Shown here: positions 54,105 through 63,021 of the stretch, in pieces
How positions within the stretch are numbered: the stretch's first letter is position 1
Layout: every line of letters starts with the position of its first letter
From: Saprospiraceae bacterium
GTDB taxonomy: Bacteria; Bacteroidota; Bacteroidia; Chitinophagales; Saprospiraceae
Direction of reading: 5' to 3'
NCBI GenBank assembly: GCA_026129545.1
Contig: JAHCHX010000001.1
Coordinates: forward strand, 1,611,501-1,675,500
Length of the DNA: 64,000 bases
Position numbers and translations under genes: made by a program
Notes under the pieces: model-generated
The model's input: only the letters and a program-made list of their open reading frames with translations
What the model was told of the DNA's origin: nothing
The model's database searches: none

Positions 54105-54875
54105 TCATTTCAGTTCGAGCAGACCAAAAATGCCAGCATCAATCCAGCCTCTGTTTTTGTCTTCGCCTTCCACGCGCACCGAGCCGATAAAATGTTCTCG
54201 TTCGGGCGAGTAGTCGTTGTCGCAATACGCCAATGCGAACCCCAGCTTTTTGCCCGCTTTGAGCATGCGAGGGATATTGTCGCCCCCCTCCACATATCGG
54301 TTTCCGTCGAAGATTTTGATAGCCACCTCCCATGTGGTCACGTTGCCGTTGGTGACACGCCGCATGGTGCAGTGGTCGTCATAGTAGCGAGGTTTTTTGT
54401 CCGAAGCGATATCCACCACCCTGCCGTCGAGCGCGATATGGTAGGCAAAGGCGTTGTGGTTATATTGGTGGTCGCCCCCCGAAGCATCCTCATCCACAAA
54501 AATTTCGAGGCAGTCATCGTCCCAGTAGTGATACAGCCCATCGGCATGAATATCGAGCAAGGTGTCATCCGTGATTTCGGCCAACACATACAAATTATTC
54601 TCGTCCCAAAGAATCTTGTAGCGCCCGGAAAAATCCGCTGCGGTGGGAGGCGGGTCGCCCAGCCAAACTTGGTCGAGCGGAAGCCACACCGCGTTTTGCC
54701 AAGCAAGGTCGTCGCTTGTTCCATCAATGGTGGGTGTGCCGTAGTTTGCCTCAAAACGCTGTCTCGATGCGAGTTCATCCGCTTCGGAGGCCTTCCTCCC
54801 GGGTGACTGTTGAAAAAGCACAAAAAGCACCGCTGCCAGCGCGATGGAAAGGCCGATAAGTGTGTTGCGTTCCAT
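54105..54875 (-). CDS. Membrane-anchored CBM9-like carbohydrate-binding protein
   Basis: 256 aa from the ATG at 54875 (MERNTLIGLSIALAAVLFVLFQQ), an N-terminal signal anchor without a lipobox. The rest is a CBM9-like beta-sandwich (about 45-255): PTIDGTSDDLAWQNAVWLPL, ILWDENNLYVLAEITDDTLL, DDDCLEIFVDEDASGG, TTWEVAIKIFDG. Such domains bind xylan or glycan reducing ends, in Bacteroidota often as parts of secreted proteins. It precedes the exopolysaccharide cluster on the other strand; a functional link is only suggested. A CACCTTTG box is just upstream. Confidence 0.8.
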   Translation of the reverse strand: MERNTLIGLSIALAAVLFVLFQQSPGRKASEADELASRQRFEANYGTPTIDGTSDDLAWQNAVWLPLDQVWLGDPPPTAADFSGRYKILWDENNLYVLAEITDDTLLDIHADGLYHYWDDDCLEIFVDEDASGGDHQYNHNAFAYHIALDGRVVDIASDKKPRYYDDHCTMRRVTNGNVTTWEVAIKIFDGNRYVEGGDNIPRMLKAGKKLGFALAYCDNDYSPEREHFIGSVRVEGEDKNRGWIDAGIFGLLELK

Positions 54876-55313
54876 ATAATTTTTTTTGGACAAAGGTGCC
54901 TGTTTTTTGAAAATTTGAAATAAAATTCGGCAAAATCAGGAGCTGCGAATTTAAATAACTCCGCATCTAAAAATGCGCCGAAAAGCCGTGTTTGTTTCTC
55001 GAAAGAGCAAAACTCTTGGCACGATTTTCGGGCAAATTGACAAGGCAAACACCAAGATTGGCGCTAAAATCTTTTAATGAAGAATTTATCAGCCATGTCT
55101 TTGACCTCTACTTGGGAAGCGCGTAATTTGCATAACATTTGCCTCGTCTTCCTCTACCAAACAGCTGCTAAAAATCGGGCTGTTTCCCCTCAATAATCCT
55201 TTTCCCTTGAGCGAATAAATTGTTGATAAGGAACGGTACGCCTGCGACCGTTCAGTTGATGTGCGCAGGCTAATCCTAATCACGGTTTTTGCAATTTCAA
55301 AAACTAAACTTCG
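54876..55313. other. Long leader/intergenic region before the exopolysaccharide cluster
   Basis: About 440 bp between divergent genes. It contains a TTGGCACG word (55016) without a proper -12 partner, and a small hairpin GCCTGCG/CGCAGGC (55240-55270) 43 bp before the UpxY start. No ORF or RNA family recognised. A leader of this length is consistent with control by antitermination. Confidence 0.45.
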
Positions 55314-55871
55314 ATGTACGACGGACTAAAGCAATATGAAAATCACCTCGACGAATCAGAGCCTCGCTGGTTTGCGGTTTACACCAAATACAAGCGGGAA
55401 AAACTGGTGCAGAAACGCCTTCAAGAAAAAGGAATTCACGCCTACCTCCCCACACAGCGACTGACTCGACGCTACGAGCGAAAGGTGAAAACGGTAGAGT
55501 TGCCACTCATTAGTTGTTATGTGTTCACGAGAATTACTCGGCAAAACTACGTCCCCGTTTTGGACACCACCGATGTGCTCCAGTTCGTCAAATTCTCCCA
55601 AAATCTGATAGCCATTCCCGAGCGAGAGATACAACTGCTCCAACGCATCGCTGCCGATGGCATCAGCGTGGAAGCGACGGCCCCATCCATGCTTGTAGGC
55701 GAAGAAGTAGAAATAGTGGCAGGAAATTTGGCTGGTGTCAGAGGCATTTTGTTGGAAAAAGAGCGAAAGAAAAACTTTGTGGTGGAGCTGCAGGCCATTG
55801 GCTGCTCCCTGCGCATCCACATTGACCCCACCATGCTTAGGCCCCTCTGCAACCCAGCCCTACCCAATTGA
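55314..55871 (+). CDS. UpxY-like (NusG family) transcription antiterminator
   Basis: 185 aa with an NGN domain (about 18-110; PRWFAVYTKYKREKLVQKRLQEKGIHAYLPTQ) and a KOW motif (about 127-160; VGEEVEIVAGNLAGVRGILLE). Specialised NusG paralogues at the head of capsule or exopolysaccharide operons keep RNA polymerase from terminating within that operon. Position as first gene of the cluster and the long leader fit this role. The housekeeping nusG would be elsewhere. Confidence 0.92.
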   Translation: MYDGLKQYENHLDESEPRWFAVYTKYKREKLVQKRLQEKGIHAYLPTQRLTRRYERKVKTVELPLISCYVFTRITRQNYVPVLDTTDVLQFVKFSQNLIAIPEREIQLLQRIAADGISVEATAPSMLVGEEVEIVAGNLAGVRGILLEKERKKNFVVELQAIGCSLRIHIDPTMLRPLCNPALPN

Positions 55872-56070
55872 GCCTCTTCATAAATGTGCTTTTCCCTTAA
55901 AAACCGATATAATACACAACCGCCGAAGTTAACAATGACGAAAAGGCAAAAAAAAATTTTTGCAATGCCAAGCCAGATTAAGTCCTTTGCGACTTATCGT
56001 CGGCGAAGCCATATTTTCCTGATAATGAGTAACTCCGACCATGTCATCTTTCCACAACTTTAATACGCGA

Positions 56071-57057
56071 ATGAAAAACTTCACCCTTCTCGGAGCCGCT
56101 GGCTACATCGCCCCGCGGCACATGTTGGCCATCAAAGAAACGGGAAACACCCTCGTGGCTGCTTTGGACAAACACGACAATGTGGGCGTCATTGACAGTT
56201 ATTTCCCGGAGGCCTACTTCTTCACGGAATTTGAACGTTTCGACCGCTTCGTGAGCAAGCTGAAGCGAGAAGATATGGATATTGACTATGTCTCTATTTG
56301 CTCGCCCAACTACCTGCACGACGCGCACATTCGATTCGGCTTGCGCATCGGTGCCGACGTGATTTGCGAAAAACCACTCGTGCTCAACCCATGGAACTTG
56401 GATGCGCTGCGCGCAGAAGAAGAGTATTTTGGCAAATCCGTGTACACTATCCTCCAACTGCGGCTACACCCGCACATGCTCGACCTGAAGCGCAGGGTGG
56501 AAGCGGCCCCTCCCGACAAAGTGTTCGACGTGGAGGTGACTTACATCACCTCTCGTGGCAACTGGTACTACACCAGTTGGAAAAGCCAAACCGAAAAATC
56601 AGGAGGCATCGCCACCAACATCGGCATCCATTTTTTCGATGCGCTGACTTGGATTTTTGGCAACGTGAAAGAAAACGAGGTACATCTGCACACACACGAT
56701 AGAGCAGCGGGCTACCTTGAATTTGACCGGGCACGGGTGCGCTGGTTCCTCAGCATCAATTACGACACCATCCCCACCGACGTGCGCGTGAGTGGCGGAC
56801 GCACCTTCCGCTCTTTTCTGGTGGACGGGGAAGAAATCGAGTTCAGCGATGGCTTCCGTGATTTGCACACGAAAAGTTACGAGGCCGTCTTACAAGGAGA
56901 AGGCTTCGGTCTCGACGACGCAGAAGAGGCGGTGCGCATCACCTACGACATTCGTAACGCGAAGCCGAAAGGATTTGCCGACAACAGCCACCGCTTGGTA
57001 TCTTTGCCCCTGTCGCCGCACCCTTTCGAAAGGGAGGAAATGATTGAGTTCCAATAA
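56071..57057 (+). CDS. Gfo/Idh/MocA family sugar dehydrogenase (WlbA/WbpB-like)
   Basis: 328 aa from the ATG at 56071 (MKNFTLLGAAGYIAPRH); the frame starts at 56041. N-terminal Rossmann domain (GAAGYIAPRH), the family E-K-P motif at 100-102 (CEKPLVLN), and the C-terminal half with the catalytic-type GGIATNIGIHFFDALTW. Family members of this subgroup oxidise UDP-N-acetylglucosaminuronate at C3 in making diacetamido sugars for surface glycans. The matching aminotransferase and acetyltransferase are not in the window but may lie to the right. Confidence 0.88.
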   Translation: MKNFTLLGAAGYIAPRHMLAIKETGNTLVAALDKHDNVGVIDSYFPEAYFFTEFERFDRFVSKLKREDMDIDYVSICSPNYLHDAHIRFGLRIGADVICEKPLVLNPWNLDALRAEEEYFGKSVYTILQLRLHPHMLDLKRRVEAAPPDKVFDVEVTYITSRGNWYYTSWKSQTEKSGGIATNIGIHFFDALTWIFGNVKENEVHLHTHDRAAGYLEFDRARVRWFLSINYDTIPTDVRVSGGRTFRSFLVDGEEIEFSDGFRDLHTKSYEAVLQGEGFGLDDAEEAVRITYDIRNAKPKGFADNSHRLVSLPLSPHPFEREEMIEFQ

Positions 57058-57176
57058 ATCTTCATCAATGTTGGGCTTCGAGCCACATTTTCTCCATATA
57101 TTGCGCGGCTCGAAGCCCTTCTTTCATAATCCTTCAATCCATCACAAAAAAACAATCGTATATCCCACATCCCACT

Positions 57177-57965
57177 ATGAAAAACTCGATTTACGCACAT
57201 CAAACACCTCCGGCTATGCCGACCGGGCCCGCTCAATTTCTCAAGAACCTGTTCTCGCCTTATTTTGGAGGACAGACGAAAATAGGAACACACCTTTCGG
57301 TGGACATCCATGCCCACTGGCTTCCCGGTGTTGACGACGGCGCTCAAACCGAAAAAGAAGGATTGGCCATGGTAAGAGGGTTGGTCGAGCTGGGCTATCG
57401 GAAGCTTGTCGCCACACCACACATCAAGGAAACCTTTCCAAACGAGCCTCGAAACCTTCGGCGCGTCTTCGAGCACTTCAAAAAAACGGTGCACAAAGCA
57501 GGTATAGAGGTGGAATTGGCGCTGGGCGCAGAATATATGCTCGACGCTGGCTTCGATGCTCATCTGGAAAGCGGCGATTTGCTCACGGTGCATGGAAAAT
57601 ATCTGCTGGTGGAACTCAACACCCAACAAGTGCAAATACTTCCGGCATTGCAAAAAATACTGTCCAACATCCAGAAAAAAGGCTACGTCCCTATTCTTGC
57701 CCACCCAGAACGCTACGCCTATTATTGCAACAACTGGAACACCATGGAAGGATTGAAGGAGACCGGGCTTCTTTTCCAAGGCAACGCGATGGCCGTCTCT
57801 GGCTTGGAAGGCAAGGAAATGGCCAAACGAGCGCGCAAAATCCTCGACAATGGTTGGTACGAATTCATCGGCACCGACATTCACACCGTAGCCCATTTGA
57901 AGCATCTGAGCAAGGCGGGATTTTCCCAAAAATTTCGGAACGAACAATTCTTGCAATTGGCGTAA
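57177..57965 (+). CDS. PHP-type tyrosine-protein phosphatase (CpsB/YwqE-like)
   Basis: 262 aa. Mn-dependent phosphatase of the polymerase-histidinol phosphatase fold: DIHAHWLPGVDDGA (43-56), ATPHIKE, GAEYMLD, LAHPERY and GTDIHT supply the metal ligands. Such enzymes dephosphorylate the tyrosine autokinase of exopolysaccharide systems; that kinase is encoded two genes downstream. The first ~35 residues are an unconserved extension. Confidence 0.9.
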   Translation: MKNSIYAHQTPPAMPTGPAQFLKNLFSPYFGGQTKIGTHLSVDIHAHWLPGVDDGAQTEKEGLAMVRGLVELGYRKLVATPHIKETFPNEPRNLRRVFEHFKKTVHKAGIEVELALGAEYMLDAGFDAHLESGDLLTVHGKYLLVELNTQQVQILPALQKILSNIQKKGYVPILAHPERYAYYCNNWNTMEGLKETGLLFQGNAMAVSGLEGKEMAKRARKILDNGWYEFIGTDIHTVAHLKHLSKAGFSQKFRNEQFLQLA

Positions 57966-58114
57966 GTGCAACCCCGTTCATCGCCTCAACGTCCCCAAAT
58001 GCCCTTCGCACACTTGGCACGGTTTTGTTAATGCAAAAATCGTTGAATTTAATCCGCTGTTTTCCAGCCTTTGGTGTCCTAAATAGTTCACAAAACATTT
58101 TCCCAATAGTTACA

Positions 58115-58912
58115 ATGACGAATCATACACCTACCCCACTCGCGGCGGCCTTGGTCGTCGCTTTTATTGCCCTGATGAGCAGCTGTGGCAGCGTCAAACA
58201 CCGCGAAATGCTCATGTTGCAAGACATCCAAGCACAGCTGAGCGCCATCGACACATTCCCAGCCCTTAAAATCCAAACGGACGACATCCTGAACATCCAC
58301 GTCACCAGCAAATCCGAAGAAGCGATTAGGGCTTTTCAATCTCAACAGATTCAATCCTTTGCAGGCTCTGGCGAAACCGCGCTGGGTGTTTTGGAAGGCT
58401 ATCGAGTGGACGAGGGTGGCTATATCTATATGCCTTATCTGGGCAAGATAAAAGCTACTGGCAAGACGGTTTTCCAGCTGCGGCAAGAAATCCAGAGCGA
58501 CTTGGTTTCGTTTTTCGCCGACGCTACCGTGCAAATACGCTTTCAGAATTTCCGCGTCACGATGATTGGCGAATTCACCCGACCCAACACCTACACCATA
58601 CCCAACGAACACCTCAACATTCTCGAAGCCGTCGGTATGGCGGGCGACTTCACCCCTTACGCTCGCCGCAACAACGTCCTCGTCATCCGCGAACGCAATC
58701 AAGTGCGCGAATTCGGACGCATCAACACGCAGGACACATCCCTTTTCAACTCTCCCTATTTTTATCTCCGCCCCAACGACGTGGTGTATGTGGAGCCGCT
58801 GAAAGCCAAAGAGTTCGCCACACAAGGCGACTTTTGGTCGAGATACGCCAACGCCATGTTCCCAATAGTCTCATTGGTGACCTTCGTGCTGGGCATTGCG
58901 ATTACTAGATAA
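58115..58912 (+). CDS. Polysaccharide export lipoprotein, Wza/GumB-like
   Basis: 265 aa from the ATG at 58115 (MTNHTPTPLAAALVVAFIALMSSC); Cys24 is the lipidation site. Poly_export domain (about 50-145; ILNIHVTSKSEEAI, YRVDEGGYIYMPYLGKI) and SLBB-like domain (about 150-230; VTMIGEFTRPNTYTIP, AVGMAGDFTPYARRNNVLVIRE). The C-terminal hydrophobic helix (MFPIVSLVTFVLGIAI) would cross the outer membrane as in Wza. Longer in-frame starts upstream to 57725 overlap the phosphatase gene and are rejected. Confidence 0.92.
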   Translation: MTNHTPTPLAAALVVAFIALMSSCGSVKHREMLMLQDIQAQLSAIDTFPALKIQTDDILNIHVTSKSEEAIRAFQSQQIQSFAGSGETALGVLEGYRVDEGGYIYMPYLGKIKATGKTVFQLRQEIQSDLVSFFADATVQIRFQNFRVTMIGEFTRPNTYTIPNEHLNILEAVGMAGDFTPYARRNNVLVIRERNQVREFGRINTQDTSLFNSPYFYLRPNDVVYVEPLKAKEFATQGDFWSRYANAMFPIVSLVTFVLGIAITR

Positions 58913-59003
58913 AAAGCCATTTTCAAAAACGAGTTTTCGATGACAATGCGCGTCGGTTCGACCTGACAAGCAAGTCGAAAACCATCAAAAAAGCACTTCA
59001 ATC

Positions 59004-61277
59004 GTGAATAAAGAAGATAAAATTGATTACGGCCAATTGCTCCGCAAAGCAATAAAATACTGGTGGCTCTACCTCCTCATCCTCCCGCTCTGCGTGGGGC
59101 TTTCGGTCCTCTACCTCCGCAAAACCCACCCCAAATACGAGGCAACCGCCATGTTGCTCATCAAAGACGAGGAAAAATCAGGGGCAGTGGTGGAACAAGC
59201 AGTCCTTGACGGGCTGGGCATCAAAGACATCAAGAAAAAAGGCTTGGAAAACGAGGTACACATCCTCAAATCCACCCCCTTGATGGAAAACGTGGTGCGC
59301 AATCTGGAGACCCAATACGAGTACTACAGCATCGAGTGGATGAAGCGCCGCGACATCAGCAAGGACAGCCCCGTGAAAGTGGTGGACTGGAAACCCGCTT
59401 ACGACAACGCCACCGTGGAAGGCGACGTGCATTTTGTCGGCAATGGCGGTTATCTTTTAAAACTGAAAAAAGCCGAGTATCAAGGAGAGTTTGGCAAAGA
59501 ACTGCGGATGCCAGAAGGCAAACTAACACTGGCCTTCAATCGCTCAAAAGAATCGGACGGGCCAATCGGCATCAGGGTGCTGACCCCGGCCATCAAGGCA
59601 TTGGAACTGATTGAAGGGCTGGATGTGAAGGCAGTTGGCGAAGAGGCAAGTATATTGCGCCTCACGCTCAAGGACCACGTCGCCTCTCGCGCGGAAGCCA
59701 CGCTGACCGAACTCATCAAACTATACAACCAGCAATCCATTGACGAGAAAAACAAAGTTTTTGAAAACAGCCTCAACCTCCTCAACGAACGCATCAACTT
59801 GATTGCCCAAGAGCTCTCCGCGGCGGAAAGCAACGTGGAAAGCTACAAGCGAAGCAACAGCATCTACGAAATCAGCGCGGAAGGCAGCCTTTTGCTCAGT
59901 GAAATGGCCAACCACAACAGAGAAATCGCCGCGACCGACGTGCAATTGCAAATCCTGAACTCCATTCAGGATTTCCTTACGGCTAACAAAGAGAACTTCG
60001 AGTTTGTCCCGACCAACATCAGCATCAACAACCTGACGCTGACCAACCAACTCGCTCAATTCAACACCCTGCTGTCCGACCGCGACAGGATGAAGACCAA
60101 TCTCGGCCCTTCTCACCCGGACTTGATTTTGGTGGAAAAGCAAATACGCAACCTCCGCCAAACCATCATCGAGAACATACGCGGCATCAAGGCCGACATC
60201 CAACTGAACCGAAACGCCAAAGAGCAGTTGAGCTCCAACGTGCAAAATCGAATGTTGAGCCTCCCCCGCCGCGAGCGCGTGTTGGTGGACTTGGAGCGCA
60301 ACAAAACGCTCAAGGAAAACCTCTACCTCTACCTTTTGGAAAAACGCGAGCAATCAGCCATCTCGCTGGCCGTCACCACCGCCACAGGCCGCGTCATCGA
60401 GCCAGCCAAAGCGTTCGACCCCATCAGCCCTAAAAAAGCACAGATTTACCTCATCGCGCTCTTCTTGGGCCTGGCCATCCCGACGGGCATCGTCTTCGCC
60501 ATCCACAGCCTCAACAACAAGGTAATGACAGAAGACGACGTGCAACGCGCCGTATCGGCCCCCATGGCTGGCGTGCTGGCATTGAGCCGGAGAAAATCGC
60601 GCGTGGTGGTCAAAGAAAACAGCACTAGCGCCGCCGCAGAGATGTTCCGCGCGTTGCGTGCCAACCTCGCCTTCATCGCGCCGGGCAAAAAAATCCAGAC
60701 CATGATTGTCACCTCCAGCATACCCGGAGAAGGCAAATCATTTGTCGCGCTCAATTTCGGCGTGACACAAGCATTGGCTGGCAAAAAAGTAATTCTACTC
60801 GAACTTGACCTACGCAAGCCCAGCCAGCAATTCGACGACTTGGAAACCTCCGAAGAAGGCGTGGTCAACTACCTCATTGACCCCTCCCTCAAAGTGGATG
60901 ACATCATCGAAAACACCGGGCTGCACCACAACTACGACGTGATTCGCTGTGGCATCAAACCACCAAACCCAAGCGAGCTGCTGCTATCCGAGCGACTGCG
61001 CGAACTCATCAACATCTTGCGCCAACGGTACGATTTCATCATACTCGACACCCCGCCAGTAGTGGTCGTGGCCGATGCGGTGCAAATCAAGGATGTCGCC
61101 GATGCCACCATGTATGTGCTGCGTTCGGGTTACACGCCCAAAGCACAGCTCCGATACGTCCGCGACCTTGTGGAAAAAGACAAGTTGCCCATGCCCTTCA
61201 TGGTACTCAATGCGGTAAACCTCAACAAGGACACTTACGGAGGGTACTATACCTCTTATTACGGGAAAGAAGATTGA
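59004..61277 (+). CDS. Exopolysaccharide tyrosine autokinase, Wzc-like
   Basis: 757 aa from a GTG at 59004. N-terminal Wzz domain with TM1 (about 20-38; WLYLLILPLCVGLSVLYL), a long periplasmic coiled coil (about 200-440), TM2 (about 490-508), then a BY-kinase domain with Walker A GEGKS (575-579), Walker A' in VILLELDLRKPSQQ, and Walker B FIILDTPP. The C-terminus is a tyrosine cluster (YGGYYTSYY, five Tyr) for autophosphorylation. It regulates chain length and export with the Wza-like lipoprotein; the CpsB-like phosphatase two genes upstream reverses it. Confidence 0.95.
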   Translation: MNKEDKIDYGQLLRKAIKYWWLYLLILPLCVGLSVLYLRKTHPKYEATAMLLIKDEEKSGAVVEQAVLDGLGIKDIKKKGLENEVHILKSTPLMENVVRNLETQYEYYSIEWMKRRDISKDSPVKVVDWKPAYDNATVEGDVHFVGNGGYLLKLKKAEYQGEFGKELRMPEGKLTLAFNRSKESDGPIGIRVLTPAIKALELIEGLDVKAVGEEASILRLTLKDHVASRAEATLTELIKLYNQQSIDEKNKVFENSLNLLNERINLIAQELSAAESNVESYKRSNSIYEISAEGSLLLSEMANHNREIAATDVQLQILNSIQDFLTANKENFEFVPTNISINNLTLTNQLAQFNTLLSDRDRMKTNLGPSHPDLILVEKQIRNLRQTIIENIRGIKADIQLNRNAKEQLSSNVQNRMLSLPRRERVLVDLERNKTLKENLYLYLLEKREQSAISLAVTTATGRVIEPAKAFDPISPKKAQIYLIALFLGLAIPTGIVFAIHSLNNKVMTEDDVQRAVSAPMAGVLALSRRKSRVVVKENSTSAAAEMFRALRANLAFIAPGKKIQTMIVTSSIPGEGKSFVALNFGVTQALAGKKVILLELDLRKPSQQFDDLETSEEGVVNYLIDPSLKVDDIIENTGLHHNYDVIRCGIKPPNPSELLLSERLRELINILRQRYDFIILDTPPVVVVADAVQIKDVADATMYVLRSGYTPKAQLRYVRDLVEKDKLPMPFMVLNAVNLNKDTYGGYYTSYYGKED

Positions 61278-61299
61278 GCAAAAGGGTTGAACTCGTTCC

Positions 61300-62751
61300 A
61301 TGTCGCTGAAACAAAAGACGATAAAGGGGTTGTCGTGGGCATTTGTTGACCGCTTCGCCAACCAAATATCTCAATTCATTTTTGGGATTATTCTGGCAAG
61401 ATTGCTGTCGCCTGCCGAATACGGGTTGATTGGGATGTTGGCGATATTTTTTGAAATCGCCGACACCTTCGTGGTGGCTGGATACAGCGAAGCCCTCATC
61501 AGAAAAAGCGACCCTTCGAGAAAAGATTACTCGACCGTTTTTTTGGTCAATATCGCCACCGGTATTTTGTTCTATGGGCTGCTGTGCGTCGCTGCGCCGA
61601 GCATCAGTTGGTTTTTCAACGAGGCGCAGCTGACCCCCATCATTTGGGTCATGGGCAGCACCATCGTCATCAGCGCCTTGGGCATGGTAGCAAGGGTGCC
61701 GCTGACCAAAAACATGGACTTCAAATCGCTGGCCACTATCTCAGTGACGAGCAATATCATCTCTGGTGGAGTCGCCATCGTGTTGGCTTTTCAAGGTTGG
61801 GGCGTTTGGAGCTTGGTGTGGCGCAGCATCGTGCAAAGCATTGTCTCCACCTTGTTGGTGTTTGTTTTTTCGAGGCCAAAATTCGGGCTGGAGTTTAGCC
61901 GCGCCTCTTTCCGCGAGATTTTTGGGTTTGGCTCCAAACTGCTCGCATCGCGTCTGTTTCTCGAATTTTACAACAACCTCTACTACATACTCATCGGCAA
62001 ATTTTTCAGTGCCAGAGAATTGGGTCTTTTCACGCGGGCCAATGGCTACAAGGATATGTTTTCGCGGACGCTGCACAACGTCATCCAATCCGTGAGTTTC
62101 CCGGCTTTGGCCACCATCAAAGACGACAACGAGCGGCTAAAAAGCGCCTATCGAAAACTGGTGCAAATCACCACTTTCCTCACTGCTACCTTGATGTTTG
62201 GGCTGGCCGCCACCGCCGACAACTTTATTCTGGGGCTGATTGGCCCCAAATGGGCCGACGCGATTCCGTACCTCCAATTGCTCAGCATAGCTGGCATCTT
62301 TTATCCTCTACACTACATCAACCTCAACATATTAGTCATCAAAGGAAAATCTGGCACACATTTTAAGTTGGAATTCTTGACCAAACTCATTGCGGTGCCA
62401 GCGTTGGTCACAGGATATTTCTTCGGCATCAAGGCCATGATAGTGTGCATGATTTTCACATGGGCGCTCGATTATCTGGTAACTTCCTCCACCGCTGGGC
62501 GCGAAATAAACTACCCGCTCAAGGAGCAAATCCACGACATCCTATCATGCTTCCTATTTGCGTTGGCGTTGGGTACCTTTGTTTGGCTAATCGGTCAAGC
62601 GCTGACATTGCACCCGTTGCTCACGCTCCTGATTCAGGTCTCGCTCGGTGCGCTGTTCACCGTGTTTGTCTCCAATCAATTCAAAATCAAGCCTTTTTTA
62701 GAAATACAAGAGATTGTTTTGCAAAAAATAAGAAAACCCGCAATAGGCTGA
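61300..62751 (+). CDS. Oligosaccharide flippase, Wzx/WzxC-like (MOP superfamily)
   Basis: 483 aa with about 14 hydrophobic segments. Family traits include FANQISQFIFGIILARLLSPAEYGLIGML at the N-terminus and the GLFTRANGYKDMFSRTL loop. This type transfers lipid-linked repeat units across the inner membrane. Begins 22 bp after the Wzc-like kinase, so same operon. Its stop codon is followed by nine bases and then the heptanucleotide array. Confidence 0.92.
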   Translation: MSLKQKTIKGLSWAFVDRFANQISQFIFGIILARLLSPAEYGLIGMLAIFFEIADTFVVAGYSEALIRKSDPSRKDYSTVFLVNIATGILFYGLLCVAAPSISWFFNEAQLTPIIWVMGSTIVISALGMVARVPLTKNMDFKSLATISVTSNIISGGVAIVLAFQGWGVWSLVWRSIVQSIVSTLLVFVFSRPKFGLEFSRASFREIFGFGSKLLASRLFLEFYNNLYYILIGKFFSARELGLFTRANGYKDMFSRTLHNVIQSVSFPALATIKDDNERLKSAYRKLVQITTFLTATLMFGLAATADNFILGLIGPKWADAIPYLQLLSIAGIFYPLHYINLNILVIKGKSGTHFKLEFLTKLIAVPALVTGYFFGIKAMIVCMIFTWALDYLVTSSTAGREINYPLKEQIHDILSCFLFALALGTFVWLIGQALTLHPLLTLLIQVSLGALFTVFVSNQFKIKPFLEIQEIVLQKIRKPAIG

Positions 62752-62760
62752 AACACCGAC

Positions 62761-62991
62761 AACAAACAACCAACAACAAACAACCAACAACGAACAACAA
62801 ACAACGAACAACAAACAACCAGCAACAAACAACCAGCAACAAACAACCACCAACGAACAACAAACAACGAACAACAAACAACCAACAACAAACAACCAAC
62901 AACAAACAACCAACAACAAACAACCATCAACGAACAACAAACAACAAACAACGAACAACAAACAACGAACAACCAACAACAAACAACAAAC
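62761..62991 (+). repeat. 33-copy heptanucleotide array, consensus AACnAAC
   Basis: Thirty-three 7-bp units in perfect register with no insertion or deletion across 231 bp; the variable base is A, C or G in almost all units (AACAAAC, AACCAAC, AACGAAC), with a few AACCAGC, AACCACC and AACCATC variants. One strand contains almost no T, so all forward frames lack stops, but none has a start codon. It sits between the flippase stop and a glycosyltransferase start. A 7-C run follows at 62994-63000. Confidence 0.95.
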
Positions 62992-63021
62992 AGCCCCCCC
63001 ATCAACAAATCAACAACAACA

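Noticed and set aside
55016..58021. TTGGCACG words at 55016 and 58014 (and 32990) as further sigma-54 promoters
   Set aside because: They lack a GC dinucleotide at the -12 distance, and about two such 8-mers are expected by chance on both strands of 64 kb. Only 2174 has both elements.
62761..62991. CRISPR array
   Set aside because: Seven-base contiguous units without spacers; no cas genes in the window.
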